NCBI GenBank assembly: GCA_025927935.1
Contig: JAICKM010000176.1
Coordinates: 1-10,766 of the forward strand
DNA from: Chloroflexia bacterium
Lineage (GTDB): Bacteria > Chloroflexota > Chloroflexia > QHBQ01 > JADMIH01
DNA length: 10,766 nucleotides
Direction of reading: 5' to 3'
Part shown: positions 1 to 6,561 of the stretch, piece by piece
Layout: each line of letters opens with the position of its first letter
How positions within the stretch are numbered: position 1 is the first letter of the stretch
Position numbers and translations under genes: made by a program
Notes under the pieces: model-generated
What the model saw: only the letters and a program-made list of their open reading frames with translations
Told to the model about the DNA's origin: nothing
Databases searched by the model: none

Positions 1-174
1 CTCACCAGCGCTTATCTGCGGAACTGAGCGGTAATCGCCGCTAAACGCGAGGGCTTGTCATAAATCATTCAGAGCACGGGGCAAAATCCGGTTTGGTGTA
101 GGAACGCGGCACTGCGTCCATTGGCGCATAAGAGTTATGACCACCTCTTGGCTAGATAGGCGGTTGAGCCTGTT

Positions 175-236
175 GCACCCCGGCCCCTACACCGTAGACA
201 AACCAGGGTGGTGATTGAGCGGCGGGGCCGGGGTGC
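175..236. repeat. 13-bp perfect inverted repeat, 36-nt spacer
   Basis: GCACCCCGGCCCC at 175-187 is the exact reverse complement of GGGGCCGGGGTGC at 224-236. The left arm runs into CCGGCCCCTACA (180-191), which is identical to part of the long palindrome near the right edge (10613-10624). This suggests a degenerate member of the same dispersed palindrome family. It lies downstream of the ABM-like gene on the minus strand. It shares bases 224-231 with the hairpin at 221-248, so the two structures cannot form at once. Confidence 0.6.
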
Positions 237-248
237 GCCGGCCCCGCC
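221..248 (-). terminator. GC-rich hairpin after the ABM-like gene
   Basis: GGCGGGGCCGG (221-231) and CCGGCCCCGCC (238-248) form a perfect 11-bp stem with a 6-nt loop. It begins 20 nt past the TGA of the minus-strand ABM-like gene, which is where a terminator would sit. No U-tract follows on the minus strand, so it could be a 3'-end-stabilising hairpin or part of a repeat element rather than an intrinsic terminator. Confidence 0.45.
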
Positions 249-267
249 AGAGGACGAGAAGCGGCGC

Positions 268-552
268 TCAGCCGCTGCCCTCTTCCAGCCCGTCGAGCAG
301 CAAAATCTCCGGCTGGCCGACGACGCCCTCCTGCTCGAAGGCGTCGCGCAGAAACTGCGAACTGGCATAGGCGCGCGCCTGCTCCAGCGTGGAAAACTGC
401 TCCATGACGATCAGATCCTCCCGGTCGCCCGCGACCTGGTAGACGCGATAGCGCTTCCAGCCCTCGTGGCGCTTGTACCCGGCGGTCTTATCGTAGGTCT
501 CTTTCCACTTGTTGTAGTTTTGCACCCGGTGGCGCACATGAATCCAGGCCAT
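268..552 (-). CDS. ABM-like dimeric alpha/beta-barrel protein
   Basis: Small cytoplasmic protein of 94 residues that I read as a ferredoxin-like dimeric alpha/beta barrel of the antibiotic biosynthesis monooxygenase (ABM)-like superfamily. Seen: an opening beta strand (WIHVRHRV), a basic/aromatic helix (YNKWKETYDK), a strand pair (RYRVYQVAGDREDLIVMEQF), a helix (LEQARAYASSQFLRDAFEQ) and the GVVGQPEILLL end strand. This is the usual order and length for the fold. Members range from quinol monooxygenases to proteins of unknown role, and no catalytic residues define a substrate here, so no reaction is assigned. The start is placed at 552 because AAAGGAG lies 8 nt upstream (561-567). An in-frame ATG at 576 overlaps the kinase stop as ATGA and would add eight residues, but lacks a Shine-Dalgarno. 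The gene follows the kinase closely and is probably co-transcribed with it. A GC-rich hairpin follows the stop. Confidence 0.8.
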   Translation of the reverse strand: MAWIHVRHRVQNYNKWKETYDKTAGYKRHEGWKRYRVYQVAGDREDLIVMEQFSTLEQARAYASSQFLRDAFEQEGVVGQPEILLLDGLEEGSG

Positions 553-560
553 GCTTATTG

Positions 561-567
561 CTCCTTT
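561..567 (-). promoter_or_regulatory. Ribosome binding site deciding the ABM-like start
   Basis: AAAGGAG on the minus strand lies 8 nt before the ATG at 552. It sits downstream of the alternative ATG at 576, so it favours the shorter 94-residue product. Confidence 0.7.
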
Positions 568-572
568 ATACT

Positions 573-1184
573 TCATACGGACGTGATTACCAGATCGAAC
601 GACGACCGGGGCCGGACATGGGTGAAGTAATAGTCCTCGGCCACATCCCAGCGCCGGTGCCAGGCGTCCATAAAAGGCGCGCCCTCGCGCGCCAGCAACC
701 GCTGCCGCCGCACCGTATCGTCGGCGGCCTCGACGAGGATCGCCAGGTCGATCAGATCGGCGAGTTCGGGGCGTGCGGAATAGACGCCGTCGAGCACAAT
801 CACCCGTGCCGGGTCCCTCGTCACGATGTGCGCGGCCAGACCGTGGCCCGCCTGGAAGTCAAACGGATGCCACGCGGCAGGCCGCCCGGCCAGGAGCGGC
901 GCCAATGCCTCGGCCCGCAGGCGCCGCCAGTCGATGACCAGCGCCGCTTTTTCCGCGGGCGACCGTGCGTCCCACTCGGCGTCGGTGCCTCCTGGGTAGA
1001 AGTCATCGCCTTCCACCACGGTCGCGTCCAACTGGGCCGCCAGCAACGCGGCGAGCGTGGACTTGCCCGTGCCGCTACGCCCGTCCAGCGCGACCAGCAG
1101 CGGCGCCACGCGCCCGGCCATCCGCCACCGGATCTCGTCTACCAGATGGCTCAGACCGGGGTAGGAACATTCGGTTATCTGCAT
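573..1184 (-). CDS. Uridine-kinase-like P-loop NTPase
   Basis: Predicted cytoplasmic nucleoside or small-molecule kinase of 203 residues in the uridine kinase-like P-loop family. Seen: strand LLVALD followed by Walker A GRSGTGKS at residues 35-42; GDDFYPGG at about 59-66, matching the DDFY acceptor-site motif of uridine kinase relatives; DWRRLR and a WHPFDF segment mid-protein; RVIVLDGVYSARPEL, the Walker-B-like strand with the GV[YF]S.RPEL signature; a basic lid RRQRLLAREG; and an aromatic C-terminus. Family knowledge gives ATP-dependent phosphorylation, but many members are annotated as uridine kinase without proof, so the substrate is open. The start at 1184 leaves the usual 30 or so residues before the P-loop. 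Its Shine-Dalgarno is weak. A later ATG (residue 22) also precedes the P-loop and cannot be excluded. The stop overlaps the possible upstream start of the ABM-like gene. Confidence 0.8.
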   Translation of the reverse strand: MQITECSYPGLSHLVDEIRWRMAGRVAPLLVALDGRSGTGKSTLAALLAAQLDATVVEGDDFYPGGTDAEWDARSPAEKAALVIDWRRLRAEALAPLLAGRPAAWHPFDFQAGHGLAAHIVTRDPARVIVLDGVYSARPELADLIDLAILVEAADDTVRRQRLLAREGAPFMDAWHRRWDVAEDYYFTHVRPRSSFDLVITSV

Positions 1185-1253
1185 CGCCTGGCTCTAAACA
1201 ACTTGAACACCTACCTATCGCCCGTTTCCTGGTCTGGAGATGGAAGCATGGTC

Positions 1254-1282
1254 TGTGCCGCCGTGCCCAGCCGGCGGCGACA
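1254..1282 (-). terminator. Hairpin between the SLH gene and the kinase gene
   Basis: Bases 1254-1263 pair with 1272-1282 as ten base pairs with one bulged G (1279) and an 8-nt loop. The position, about 70 nt past the SLH stop and 70 nt before the kinase start on the minus strand, suits a transcription boundary. There is no U-tract, so termination is only a possibility. The rest of the 166-bp gap holds a 10-bp palindrome CTGGCGCCAG (1335-1344) and no clear promoter. Confidence 0.3.
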
Positions 1283-1350
1283 GAACCGCGACCCCTGCCG
1301 GAAGGGCAAGGGCTGCGAGATTACGAACTAACAACTGGCGCCAGGGTGTT

Positions 1351-4113
1351 TTACCAGCGCTGCAACGCCCAACTGGCCGGAGTGGTGCCGCCCTGCGTCA
1401 CGTGGACGGGGTTGCCGGGGAAGGCCAGGCTGGGGTAGCCCTCACGCACGTCGGCGGCGCGCAGGCGGTAGTCGCCCGCAGGCACCACCAGACGATAGGT
1501 GCCGTCGGGGTCTAGCTGGAAGTCGGCGTCGCGGGTGAGACCACCCACTTCGCGTGCCCATACTATAGCGGCGGGCAGGGGGTTGCCCATCGCCGCGTCG
1601 GTAATGCGCCCGGTGATCAAGCCGCCCTGGGTCAGCGCCCAGTTTGCCGCGATATCGGCGCCCGCCGTTGCGGTGATCGGGTTGGCTGGATAGGCCGTGC
1701 GCGGGTAGAGACCGGGCAGGTCGCGGGCGAACAGCCGCCAGGTGCCCGCGGGCACGGTGATCACATAACGGCCCTGCGCGTCGGTGCGCGGCCCGCCGTA
1801 GCCCAGCCCGCCGCCGATGCCCCGCGCCCAGACCTGGGCCTGGGCAATCGGTTGGCCGCTCCCTGCGTCGGTAAGCACGCCGTGGATGCGCGCGCCCAGG
1901 GCCATGCTGATGTCCGCCGTGTAGGTCGCGCCCACGGTGGTGGTGAGCGGGTTGCCCGCATAGGCCGTGCGCGGATAGCCGAGCCGGTCGTTGCGCGCGT
2001 AGACGCCCCAGGTGCCCGCGGGCACGGCCAACAGGTAGTGCCCTGCGGCGTCGGTGAGCGCCACGCCGTAGTTCGGGCCTCCGGGGCCGGGCGCGTTCGC
2101 CCAGACGTGGCTGAACGCCAGCGGCGCGTGCGAGGCGGAATCGGTCACGGTGCCGCGGATGATCGCCCCACGCTCCAGGGCCAAGTTCACTGTAACGTTG
2201 CTGCCCGTGGTGACGCTGATCGGGTTGGCGGCGGCGGGGGTGCGGTAGTAGCCCTGCCCGTCGGCACGGCCATAGAGGTTCCACGACCCGGCGGGCACGA
2301 TCACCCGGTACCGGCCCTGCGCGTCGCTCCACCACGACCAGTAGCGCTGCTCGACGGGCGCGTGGGCGATGGCGCGGGCGCCGGCCAGCGGCAGGCCCGT
2401 ATCGGCGCCGGTGATCACGCCGCTGATCATGCCGCCCTGAGTCAGGCGGATGTCGGCGGTCACGGTCATGCCGGTGCTGACGGTGACGGGGTTGTCGCTG
2501 TAGCCGGCGCGCGGGTACATGCCGGGCATGTTGAGCGCGTGGACATTGTACGTGCTGCCACCGGGCACAACGATACGGTAGTAGCCCGCGGCATCGGTCA
2601 GCGGCGCACCGAAGGCGAGGGCCAGTGGATCATGCCGCGCCCAGACGCGCGACCCGGCCAGCGGCGCATTGGTCGCCGCGTCGGTGATATGCCCGGCGAT
2701 CACGCCGCCCCGCGCCAGCGCGAAGTCGACCGTGGTGGTCATGCCGGCGGTGACGGCGACAGGGTTGCCGCCATTCGGCGGGGTGCGAGGGTAGGTATCG
2801 GATGGCTTGGCCGCCCAGGCGCCCACCGGCCCGGCGGGCACCACGAGGCGATAATGACCCTGGCTGTCGCTGAGCGTGCCGCCATAGGCGCGCGGCGGCA
2901 GCGCCACGGGCACGGCCCACTCGTCCGCGTCCTGGATCGGCGCGTGACTCGTGCTGTCGGTGATCGTGCCAGCCAGCACGCCGCCTTGAGTCAGGGCAAA
3001 GCTGACGGTGACACCTCCGCCATCGGCGAGCGTGACCGGCCCGCCGGGCGCCGGCGTCACCGGGTACATCTGGTCGGGCGCCGCCGCGACCACGTTATAG
3101 CTCCCAGCGGGCACGGCCAGCGTGTAGGCGCCGTCGCCGCCGGTGGTTGTGGCGACATCCGCGCCGCCGCCCACCGGGTGGGCCACCACGCGCGCCCCGG
3201 CCAGCGGGCCGCCGCTACTGGTGGAGGTGATGATACCGCTGATGGCCGCCGTCGCGGGGGCGTTAGTCGCCTTGCCCTGCGCGCCCGGCATGGCGAGGCC
3301 CGGCCCGCCGTCCGGCCCCGGATCGAGGTCTTCCGGCGTCTCCTCCGACACGTCGTCCTGCGGCTGGATCTCGGACTCGTTATCGCCCTGATCGAAGGCG
3401 GGCGGGGTGAGCGTGTTGTAGATCATCTTGGCGAGTTGGGCGCGCGTGGCCGAGGCAAAGGGGCGGAAAGTGCGATCCGCGTAGCCGCTCACCACACCCT
3501 GCGCGTTGGCCGCCTCGACGTAGCCCGTGTACCAGGCGCCCGGCGGCACGTCGATGAAGCTGGGCTGGGCCGGGTTGGTCGCGTCCCAGCCCTGGGCCAG
3601 GATGATCATCTTCGCCAGTTGGGCGCGGGTCACATCGGCGCCGGGGCGGAAGTAGGCGCCCGGACACGGCTCGTCCGGCCCGCCGCACTGGTAGCCGCTG
3701 ATGATACCGCGGGCATAGGCGGCTTCGATGGTCTGGTAAAAAGGATGCGCCGCGGGCACGTCGGCAAAGTGCGGCGCGCCGGTGTAGTTCAGCGCCCAGC
3801 CGAGCGCGTTGCTGATCATCTTGGTCAGCTGGGCGCGGGTCGTGGCGGCGTTGGGGCGAAACTCGCTGCCGTATCCGCTCACGGCGTGCGCGCAATAGAG
3901 GTACTCGACAAACGGATAGAACCAGCTCCCCGCCGGGACATCGGTGAAGGCCATGCCGCACCCGGCGTCGGGCGCGACGGGAGTAGCGGCCGCCGGAGCT
4001 GGGGCGCCGGGTAGGGGCGCGGCCTGGGCCACGCCCGGTCCGCTGCCCAGCACGGTGGCGGCCAGCAGACCCAAAATCGCGACCAGCGCGAAAAGACGAT
4101 TGTTAGGCATCAT
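1351..4113 (-). CDS. Secreted SLH protein with seven CarboxypepD_reg-like repeats
   Basis: Predicted exported cell-surface protein of 920 residues. Residues 1-31 are a Sec signal peptide (hydrophobic FALVAILGLLAATVLG, likely cleavage after VAQA). Three SLH domains follow at about 56-108, 116-176 and 186-236, each with F.DVP near the start and FRP...TRAQL(A/T)KMI at the end. In other bacteria SLH triplets bind pyruvylated cell-wall polysaccharide. An acidic linker (about 239-268) leads into seven tandem modules of about 90 residues (starting near 291, 379, 471, 562, 650, 741 and 832) of the carboxypeptidase-regulatory/transthyretin-like type. Each has ISG.ITD...PLAGARV, a D..G.Y.L.VPAG core and a YPRT.Y..NP loop. 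The protein ends with the last repeat and has no sorting signal. Four cysteines (52, 74, 143, 150) all fall in the SLH part. The start at 4113 is set by AAGGAGG 6 nt upstream; a second ATG at 4110 is also possible. A 24-residue extension to 4185 would bury the signal peptide and is rejected. A structural or adhesive role is likely; no enzyme is visible. Confidence 0.9.
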   Translation of the reverse strand: MMPNNRLFALVAILGLLAATVLGSGPGVAQAAPLPGAPAPAAATPVAPDAGCGMAFTDVPAGSWFYPFVEYLYCAHAVSGYGSEFRPNAATTRAQLTKMISNALGWALNYTGAPHFADVPAAHPFYQTIEAAYARGIISGYQCGGPDEPCPGAYFRPGADVTRAQLAKMIILAQGWDATNPAQPSFIDVPPGAWYTGYVEAANAQGVVSGYADRTFRPFASATRAQLAKMIYNTLTPPAFDQGDNESEIQPQDDVSEETPEDLDPGPDGGPGLAMPGAQGKATNAPATAAISGIITSTSSGGPLAGARVVAHPVGGGADVATTTGGDGAYTLAVPAGSYNVVAAAPDQMYPVTPAPGGPVTLADGGGVTVSFALTQGGVLAGTITDSTSHAPIQDADEWAVPVALPPRAYGGTLSDSQGHYRLVVPAGPVGAWAAKPSDTYPRTPPNGGNPVAVTAGMTTTVDFALARGGVIAGHITDAATNAPLAGSRVWARHDPLALAFGAPLTDAAGYYRIVVPGGSTYNVHALNMPGMYPRAGYSDNPVTVSTGMTVTADIRLTQGGMISGVITGADTGLPLAGARAIAHAPVEQRYWSWWSDAQGRYRVIVPAGSWNLYGRADGQGYYRTPAAANPISVTTGSNVTVNLALERGAIIRGTVTDSASHAPLAFSHVWANAPGPGGPNYGVALTDAAGHYLLAVPAGTWGVYARNDRLGYPRTAYAGNPLTTTVGATYTADISMALGARIHGVLTDAGSGQPIAQAQVWARGIGGGLGYGGPRTDAQGRYVITVPAGTWRLFARDLPGLYPRTAYPANPITATAGADIAANWALTQGGLITGRITDAAMGNPLPAAIVWAREVGGLTRDADFQLDPDGTYRLVVPAGDYRLRAADVREGYPSLAFPGNPVHVTQGGTTPASWALQRW
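1354..3243 (-). repeat. Seven tandem protein repeats, about 270 bp each
   Basis: The coding region for residues 291-920 of the SLH protein is seven consecutive modules of about 88-92 codons. The units have diverged at DNA level but keep the same landmarks in order: [VIL]x[AG]x[IV]TD, A.V.A, D..G.Y, VPAG, YPRT.Y and NP. Repeats 5 and 6 look closest to each other, both with YPRTAY and VPAGTW. The array may vary in copy number between strains. Confidence 0.8.
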
Positions 4114-4119
4114 ACAGAA

Positions 4120-4126
4120 CCTCCTT
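4120..4126 (-). promoter_or_regulatory. Strong ribosome binding site of the SLH gene
   Basis: AAGGAGG on the minus strand is 6 nt from the ATG at 4113 and 9 nt from the adjoining ATG at 4110. It settles the start just before the signal peptide, against the longer reading from 4185. Confidence 0.85.
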
Positions 4127-4152
4127 ACAACGCTGAAAGGCCAGGGCAGCTT

Positions 4153-4231
4153 CGCGTCTGCAATGCCGGCGCAGACGCGCGCCATAGGTAAGCGCCGGGA
4201 GCCGGCCGGTACGCAACGACCGCTCCCGGCG
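4153..4231 (-). other. Structured 5' leader of the SLH gene
   Basis: Two stems lie between the candidate promoter and the ribosome binding site. Bases 4153-4161 pair perfectly with 4171-4179 (9 bp, 9-nt loop). Bases 4193-4202 pair perfectly with 4222-4231 (10 bp, 19-nt loop that contains CCGGCCGG). A weaker 5-bp stem lies at 4239-4254. The ribosome binding site itself is outside these stems. The leader may stabilise the mRNA or regulate it, but GC-rich DNA also forms such stems by chance. No known riboswitch is recognised. Confidence 0.35.
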
Positions 4232-4285
4232 GAGTGGCCGCCACGCGCTTGGCGCGGGCCGGGTCACTCCTACCTTCGCCATCCT

Positions 4286-4291
4286 ACTTTA
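4286..4291 (-). promoter_or_regulatory. Candidate -10 box of the SLH gene
   Basis: TAAAGT on the minus strand matches TATAAT at four of six positions and lies 4 nt downstream of the hexamer array at 4296-4334. With a start about 7 nt downstream, the array would cover roughly -17 to -55, the usual place for an OmpR-family activator, and the leader would be about 165 nt. No -35 box is evident, as in many activator-dependent promoters. Confidence 0.35.
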
Positions 4292-4295
4292 CCCG

Positions 4296-4334
4296 TGTAA
4301 GGGGCCTGTTATGCCTGTGTAAAATCTGCGTAAA
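4296..4334 (-). promoter_or_regulatory. Four 11-bp-phased TTTACA-like hexamers (Pho-box-like operator)
   Basis: On the minus strand the hexamers TTTACG, TTTACA, ATAACA and CTTACA follow one another with exactly five bases between each, an 11-bp period across 39 bp. The PhoP operator of Bacillus subtilis is built from TT(A/C/T)ACA-like hexamers with about 5-bp spacers, and PhoB-type and other OmpR-family regulators bind 11-bp direct repeats. The site lies upstream of the SLH gene and downstream of the VWA-gene hairpin, so it most likely controls the SLH gene. No regulator gene is in the window, so its identity is inference. Confidence 0.5.
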
Positions 4335-4361
4335 GGGCTGAAATGAGAAGGATTGAATCGA

Positions 4362-4400
4362 ACGGGGCGGGACGGCAATGTGTGTGCTGTCCCGCCCCGT
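4362..4400 (-). terminator. Hairpin terminator of the VWA gene
   Basis: ACGGGGCGGGAC (4362-4373) and GTCCCGCCCCGT (4389-4400) form a perfect 12-bp stem with a 15-nt loop, starting 16 nt past the VWA-gene TGA on the minus strand. The bases that follow on the minus strand are moderately T-rich (TTCGATTCAATCCTTC) but not an uninterrupted T-run. It would separate the VWA transcript from the SLH gene. Confidence 0.6.
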
Positions 4401-4416
4401 CGTTCATGTTGCGCGA

Positions 4417-6285
4417 TCAGCGCGGGCGCTCGACAACGCGCGTTGGGAGCGGCGGCAGTGGCGCGGTGCGCCTCGCACCAGGTTCGACGCTGAGGTAGGC
4501 GTCCAGCGGCGCGGCGGGCGGCACGGTCACGGCGGCGGGCAGGTTGGTCGTGCGCTCCAGGGTCACGCGGGCGGCGCTGCCTTCCAGCGAGCGCGTGGGC
4601 GGGGCTTCCGTGTCCGGCGCGGTGGGGGCGGCGAAGGGCACGCTGGGCGGCGCGGTCCGGCGGGCGCGGGCGGGGGCGCGGCGCATCCAGACGGCCACGA
4701 GCAAGATGACCAGCAGCCAGAAGACCGTGCTGCCGTCCTGGACCAGCCCGGCCACGGCATCGCGCAGGCCAGCCCAGGCGGTAAGCCAGGCGGGCGGCGC
4801 AACCGGCGCGGGCTGCACCACCTCGACCGGCACCGGCGCGGGTGCCGGGTCGGTGACCGGCAGCCGCTGCCCCGTCTGGTTGGCGATCTCGCCCGCCACC
4901 AGGTTCACGATCAGGGTATCAAGCTGGCTCACCGTGAAGTTCGAGACATGATGATCCGTGGACACCCCCGGCGCGCCCGACACGCCGTTCTCGTAGGTCA
5001 GGAAGACGAACTGGCCCTGCGTGACCTCCGCGAACTGGCGGAAGATGTACTCGCCCTGGTCGTCCAGCCCGCTGGCGCCGATGGGGAAGATCTTGATGCC
5101 CGCCTGCACAGCCTCTTGCAGCAAGCCCGTATATTGGTAATCGTTCGCGTAGTCGAGATGCGGCGCGGCATCACCGACCAGGACGATCAGGCGCAGGTGG
5201 CGGCCGCTATCGGCGCTCGCCCAACCGGGCAGGTGGATGGCGTCATGGAGGCCGGCGTTCACCGACTCCGGCGTGTCGCCGCCGCCCCCGGCCTGCACAT
5301 TGGCGAGATTGGCCGCGAACTGGCTCACGGTATCCACGAAGTCCCAGGAGCGTGTGACATAGTCGTCGCCCCGGTCGCGGTAGGCCACCAGGCCAAAGCG
5401 CGGCGGGCTGCTGCCCGGCACCTGCTCGATGCGGCTCGCGATGCTGTTCACCGTGCCCTTGATCTGGTCGATCTCGTCGCCCATGCTGCCGGTTGCGTCC
5501 AGCAGGAAGACCACGTCCAGGCCCACCGGCCCGCTGTTGTCGGCCAGCTTGGGCAGGCTCACCACCGGCTCAGCGCCGCCCGCCTTGACCACGGTGCGTA
5601 CCTCTTGCGGCCCGCGGCTGATCACGGCGTCGAACTGGGCGGTCTGCCCGGCGCCCGCCATCTGCGGGAAGAACAGCACCCGGCCGTCGCTCATGGTGCG
5701 CCCGTCGAAGACCGTCCGGCCCTGATCGGACAACTGCACGCGCGCCCCGGCCACCGGGTGCTGCGCGCCGTCCACGACACGCACGAACAGCCGCTGCTCC
5801 ACCGGCAGCGGATAGACCTGCGGCCCCTGATAGTGGTGAATATAGTCGAGGTATTCGCTGAAGCGGGCGTTATCGTCGATCTGCCCGGCGGTGAGCGGCG
5901 ACTGGTACGTCGCGGGCGCAGGCTGGCCGGAGTGGATCTCGGCGCCGGGCGCGGCGCCGGATGCCGCGGGCGCCGCCGTGGCGCCCGGTAACAGTTTCAG
6001 CGCCTCGTCCGCCCCCGCGGCAGAGGGAGGCACCGTATCGGAACTTGTCCCGGCGCCGCCGGTTGCGCCACGCTCAAGCGCCGGGGCTAGCGCGGACGGT
6101 TCAATCCCGGCGGGGGCAGCGGCAGCGGTGGTAACAGTGGCCGCCGCCGCAGGGGCCTTGATCTGGGGCGCGGCGGGCGCCCTGGGGGCGGGGGGCGCGG
6201 TGGGCGACTCGGCGCCGCAGGCCGCCGTGCCCAGCAGCACGAGAATGAGTAAGGCAAGCGTGCCGAAAGTGGAAAGCCGGCGCAT
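4417..6285 (-). CDS. VWA-domain lipoprotein with C-terminal membrane helix
   Basis: Predicted surface protein of 622 residues. MRRLSTFGTLALLILVLLGTAAC is a lipoprotein signal peptide with lipobox LGTAAC, lipidated at Cys23. Residues 27-125 are a low-complexity Ala/Pro/Thr linker. About 163-235 looks like an Ig/transthyretin-type beta module (LFVRVVDGAQHPVAGARVQL). A von Willebrand factor A domain spans about 255-433 with a MIDAS metal site: D263-A-T-G-S267, T338 in GGGGDTPES, and D372 in VGDAAPH. The DxTGS form of the first motif is common in hemicentin-like VWA domains. A Pro-rich spacer precedes one membrane helix (about 518-534, STVFWLLVILLVAVW) followed by RRAPARARR and a Pro/Thr-rich tail of about 80 residues. 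The positive charges place the tail in the cytoplasm, so the VWA domain would be anchored at both ends. The start at 6285 has AAAGGA 7 nt upstream; upstream in-frame codons lack a signal peptide. VWA domains bind protein ligands through a divalent metal; the ligand is unknown. It is divergent from the sulfurtransferase gene. Confidence 0.88.
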   Translation of the reverse strand: MRRLSTFGTLALLILVLLGTAACGAESPTAPPAPRAPAAPQIKAPAAAATVTTAAAAPAGIEPSALAPALERGATGGAGTSSDTVPPSAAGADEALKLLPGATAAPAASGAAPGAEIHSGQPAPATYQSPLTAGQIDDNARFSEYLDYIHHYQGPQVYPLPVEQRLFVRVVDGAQHPVAGARVQLSDQGRTVFDGRTMSDGRVLFFPQMAGAGQTAQFDAVISRGPQEVRTVVKAGGAEPVVSLPKLADNSGPVGLDVVFLLDATGSMGDEIDQIKGTVNSIASRIEQVPGSSPPRFGLVAYRDRGDDYVTRSWDFVDTVSQFAANLANVQAGGGGDTPESVNAGLHDAIHLPGWASADSGRHLRLIVLVGDAAPHLDYANDYQYTGLLQEAVQAGIKIFPIGASGLDDQGEYIFRQFAEVTQGQFVFLTYENGVSGAPGVSTDHHVSNFTVSQLDTLIVNLVAGEIANQTGQRLPVTDPAPAPVPVEVVQPAPVAPPAWLTAWAGLRDAVAGLVQDGSTVFWLLVILLVAVWMRRAPARARRTAPPSVPFAAPTAPDTEAPPTRSLEGSAARVTLERTTNLPAAVTVPPAAPLDAYLSVEPGARRTAPLPPLPTRVVERPR

Positions 6286-6561
6286 GGGTGGTTCCTTTCT
6301 ACCGTGTGGCGGCACGCGCCCGGCGTGCACGCCTCGTCGCCAGGCCCCACCGGGTGCTGGCGCTCGCGCGGGTCCCGCGAGTCGCGCTCGCGGGTGTCCC
6401 TCCGATAGACAAGGATCCTGGGCCGGCCCCGTATCCTTCTTGCTTCTAATGACGCGCCCCACCCCGCGCCGGTTCCCAATCGGGACAATGAGTTTCGCCG
6501 GAGATCGGGCGCGTGCCGGGATGCGTGTACTGGATAGTAGCGCGAAGGAGGAACAGGGGCG
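6286..6561. other. Divergent intergenic region with interleaved repeats
   Basis: This 276-bp region lies between the divergent starts of two lipoprotein genes and must hold both promoters, but I find no good -35/-10 pair on either strand. It contains a direct repeat, GCGCTCGCG at 6360-6368 and 6384-6392 (24-bp period), interleaved with inverted copies of CGCGAG/CTCGCG (6375-6392). This could be an operator or simply GC-rich self-similarity. Ribosome binding sites flank it on both sides (6293-6298 minus, 6545-6551 plus). Confidence 0.4.

Noticed and set aside
3..45. Possible last 13 codons of a plus-strand gene (ending TAA at 43-45)
   Set aside because: Too short to judge. A hairpin overlaps it, but codon use is not distinctive and no family can be recognised.
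1..267. tRNA or other structured RNA gene at the left edge
   Set aside because: No cloverleaf, CCA end or conserved RNA motif could be found; only short stems and the inverted repeats listed.
135..368. 77-codon minus-strand frame and 208-630 plus-strand frame around the ABM-like gene
   Set aside because: Ser/Arg-rich out-of-frame readings overlapping the supported gene; no motif or ribosome binding site.
1852..4014. 720-codon plus-strand open frame opposite the SLH gene
   Set aside because: It is antisense to a gene with signal peptide, SLH domains and repeats. Its Arg/Gly/His/Val-rich translation has no domain pattern and reflects the codon bias of the opposite strand.
4114..4185. 24-codon upstream extension of the SLH protein
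   Set aside because: It would bury the signal peptide, runs through the leader hairpin, and lies upstream of the strong AAGGAGG site.
4378..5991. 537-codon plus-strand open frame opposite the VWA gene
   Set aside because: Arg/His/Ala-rich shadow of the VWA coding frame, which has a clear lipobox, MIDAS motifs and ribosome binding site.
6351..6400. CRISPR-like or tandem array in the divergent gap
   Set aside because: Only two copies of a 9-bp GC-rich word at 24-bp distance; no spacer-repeat pattern.
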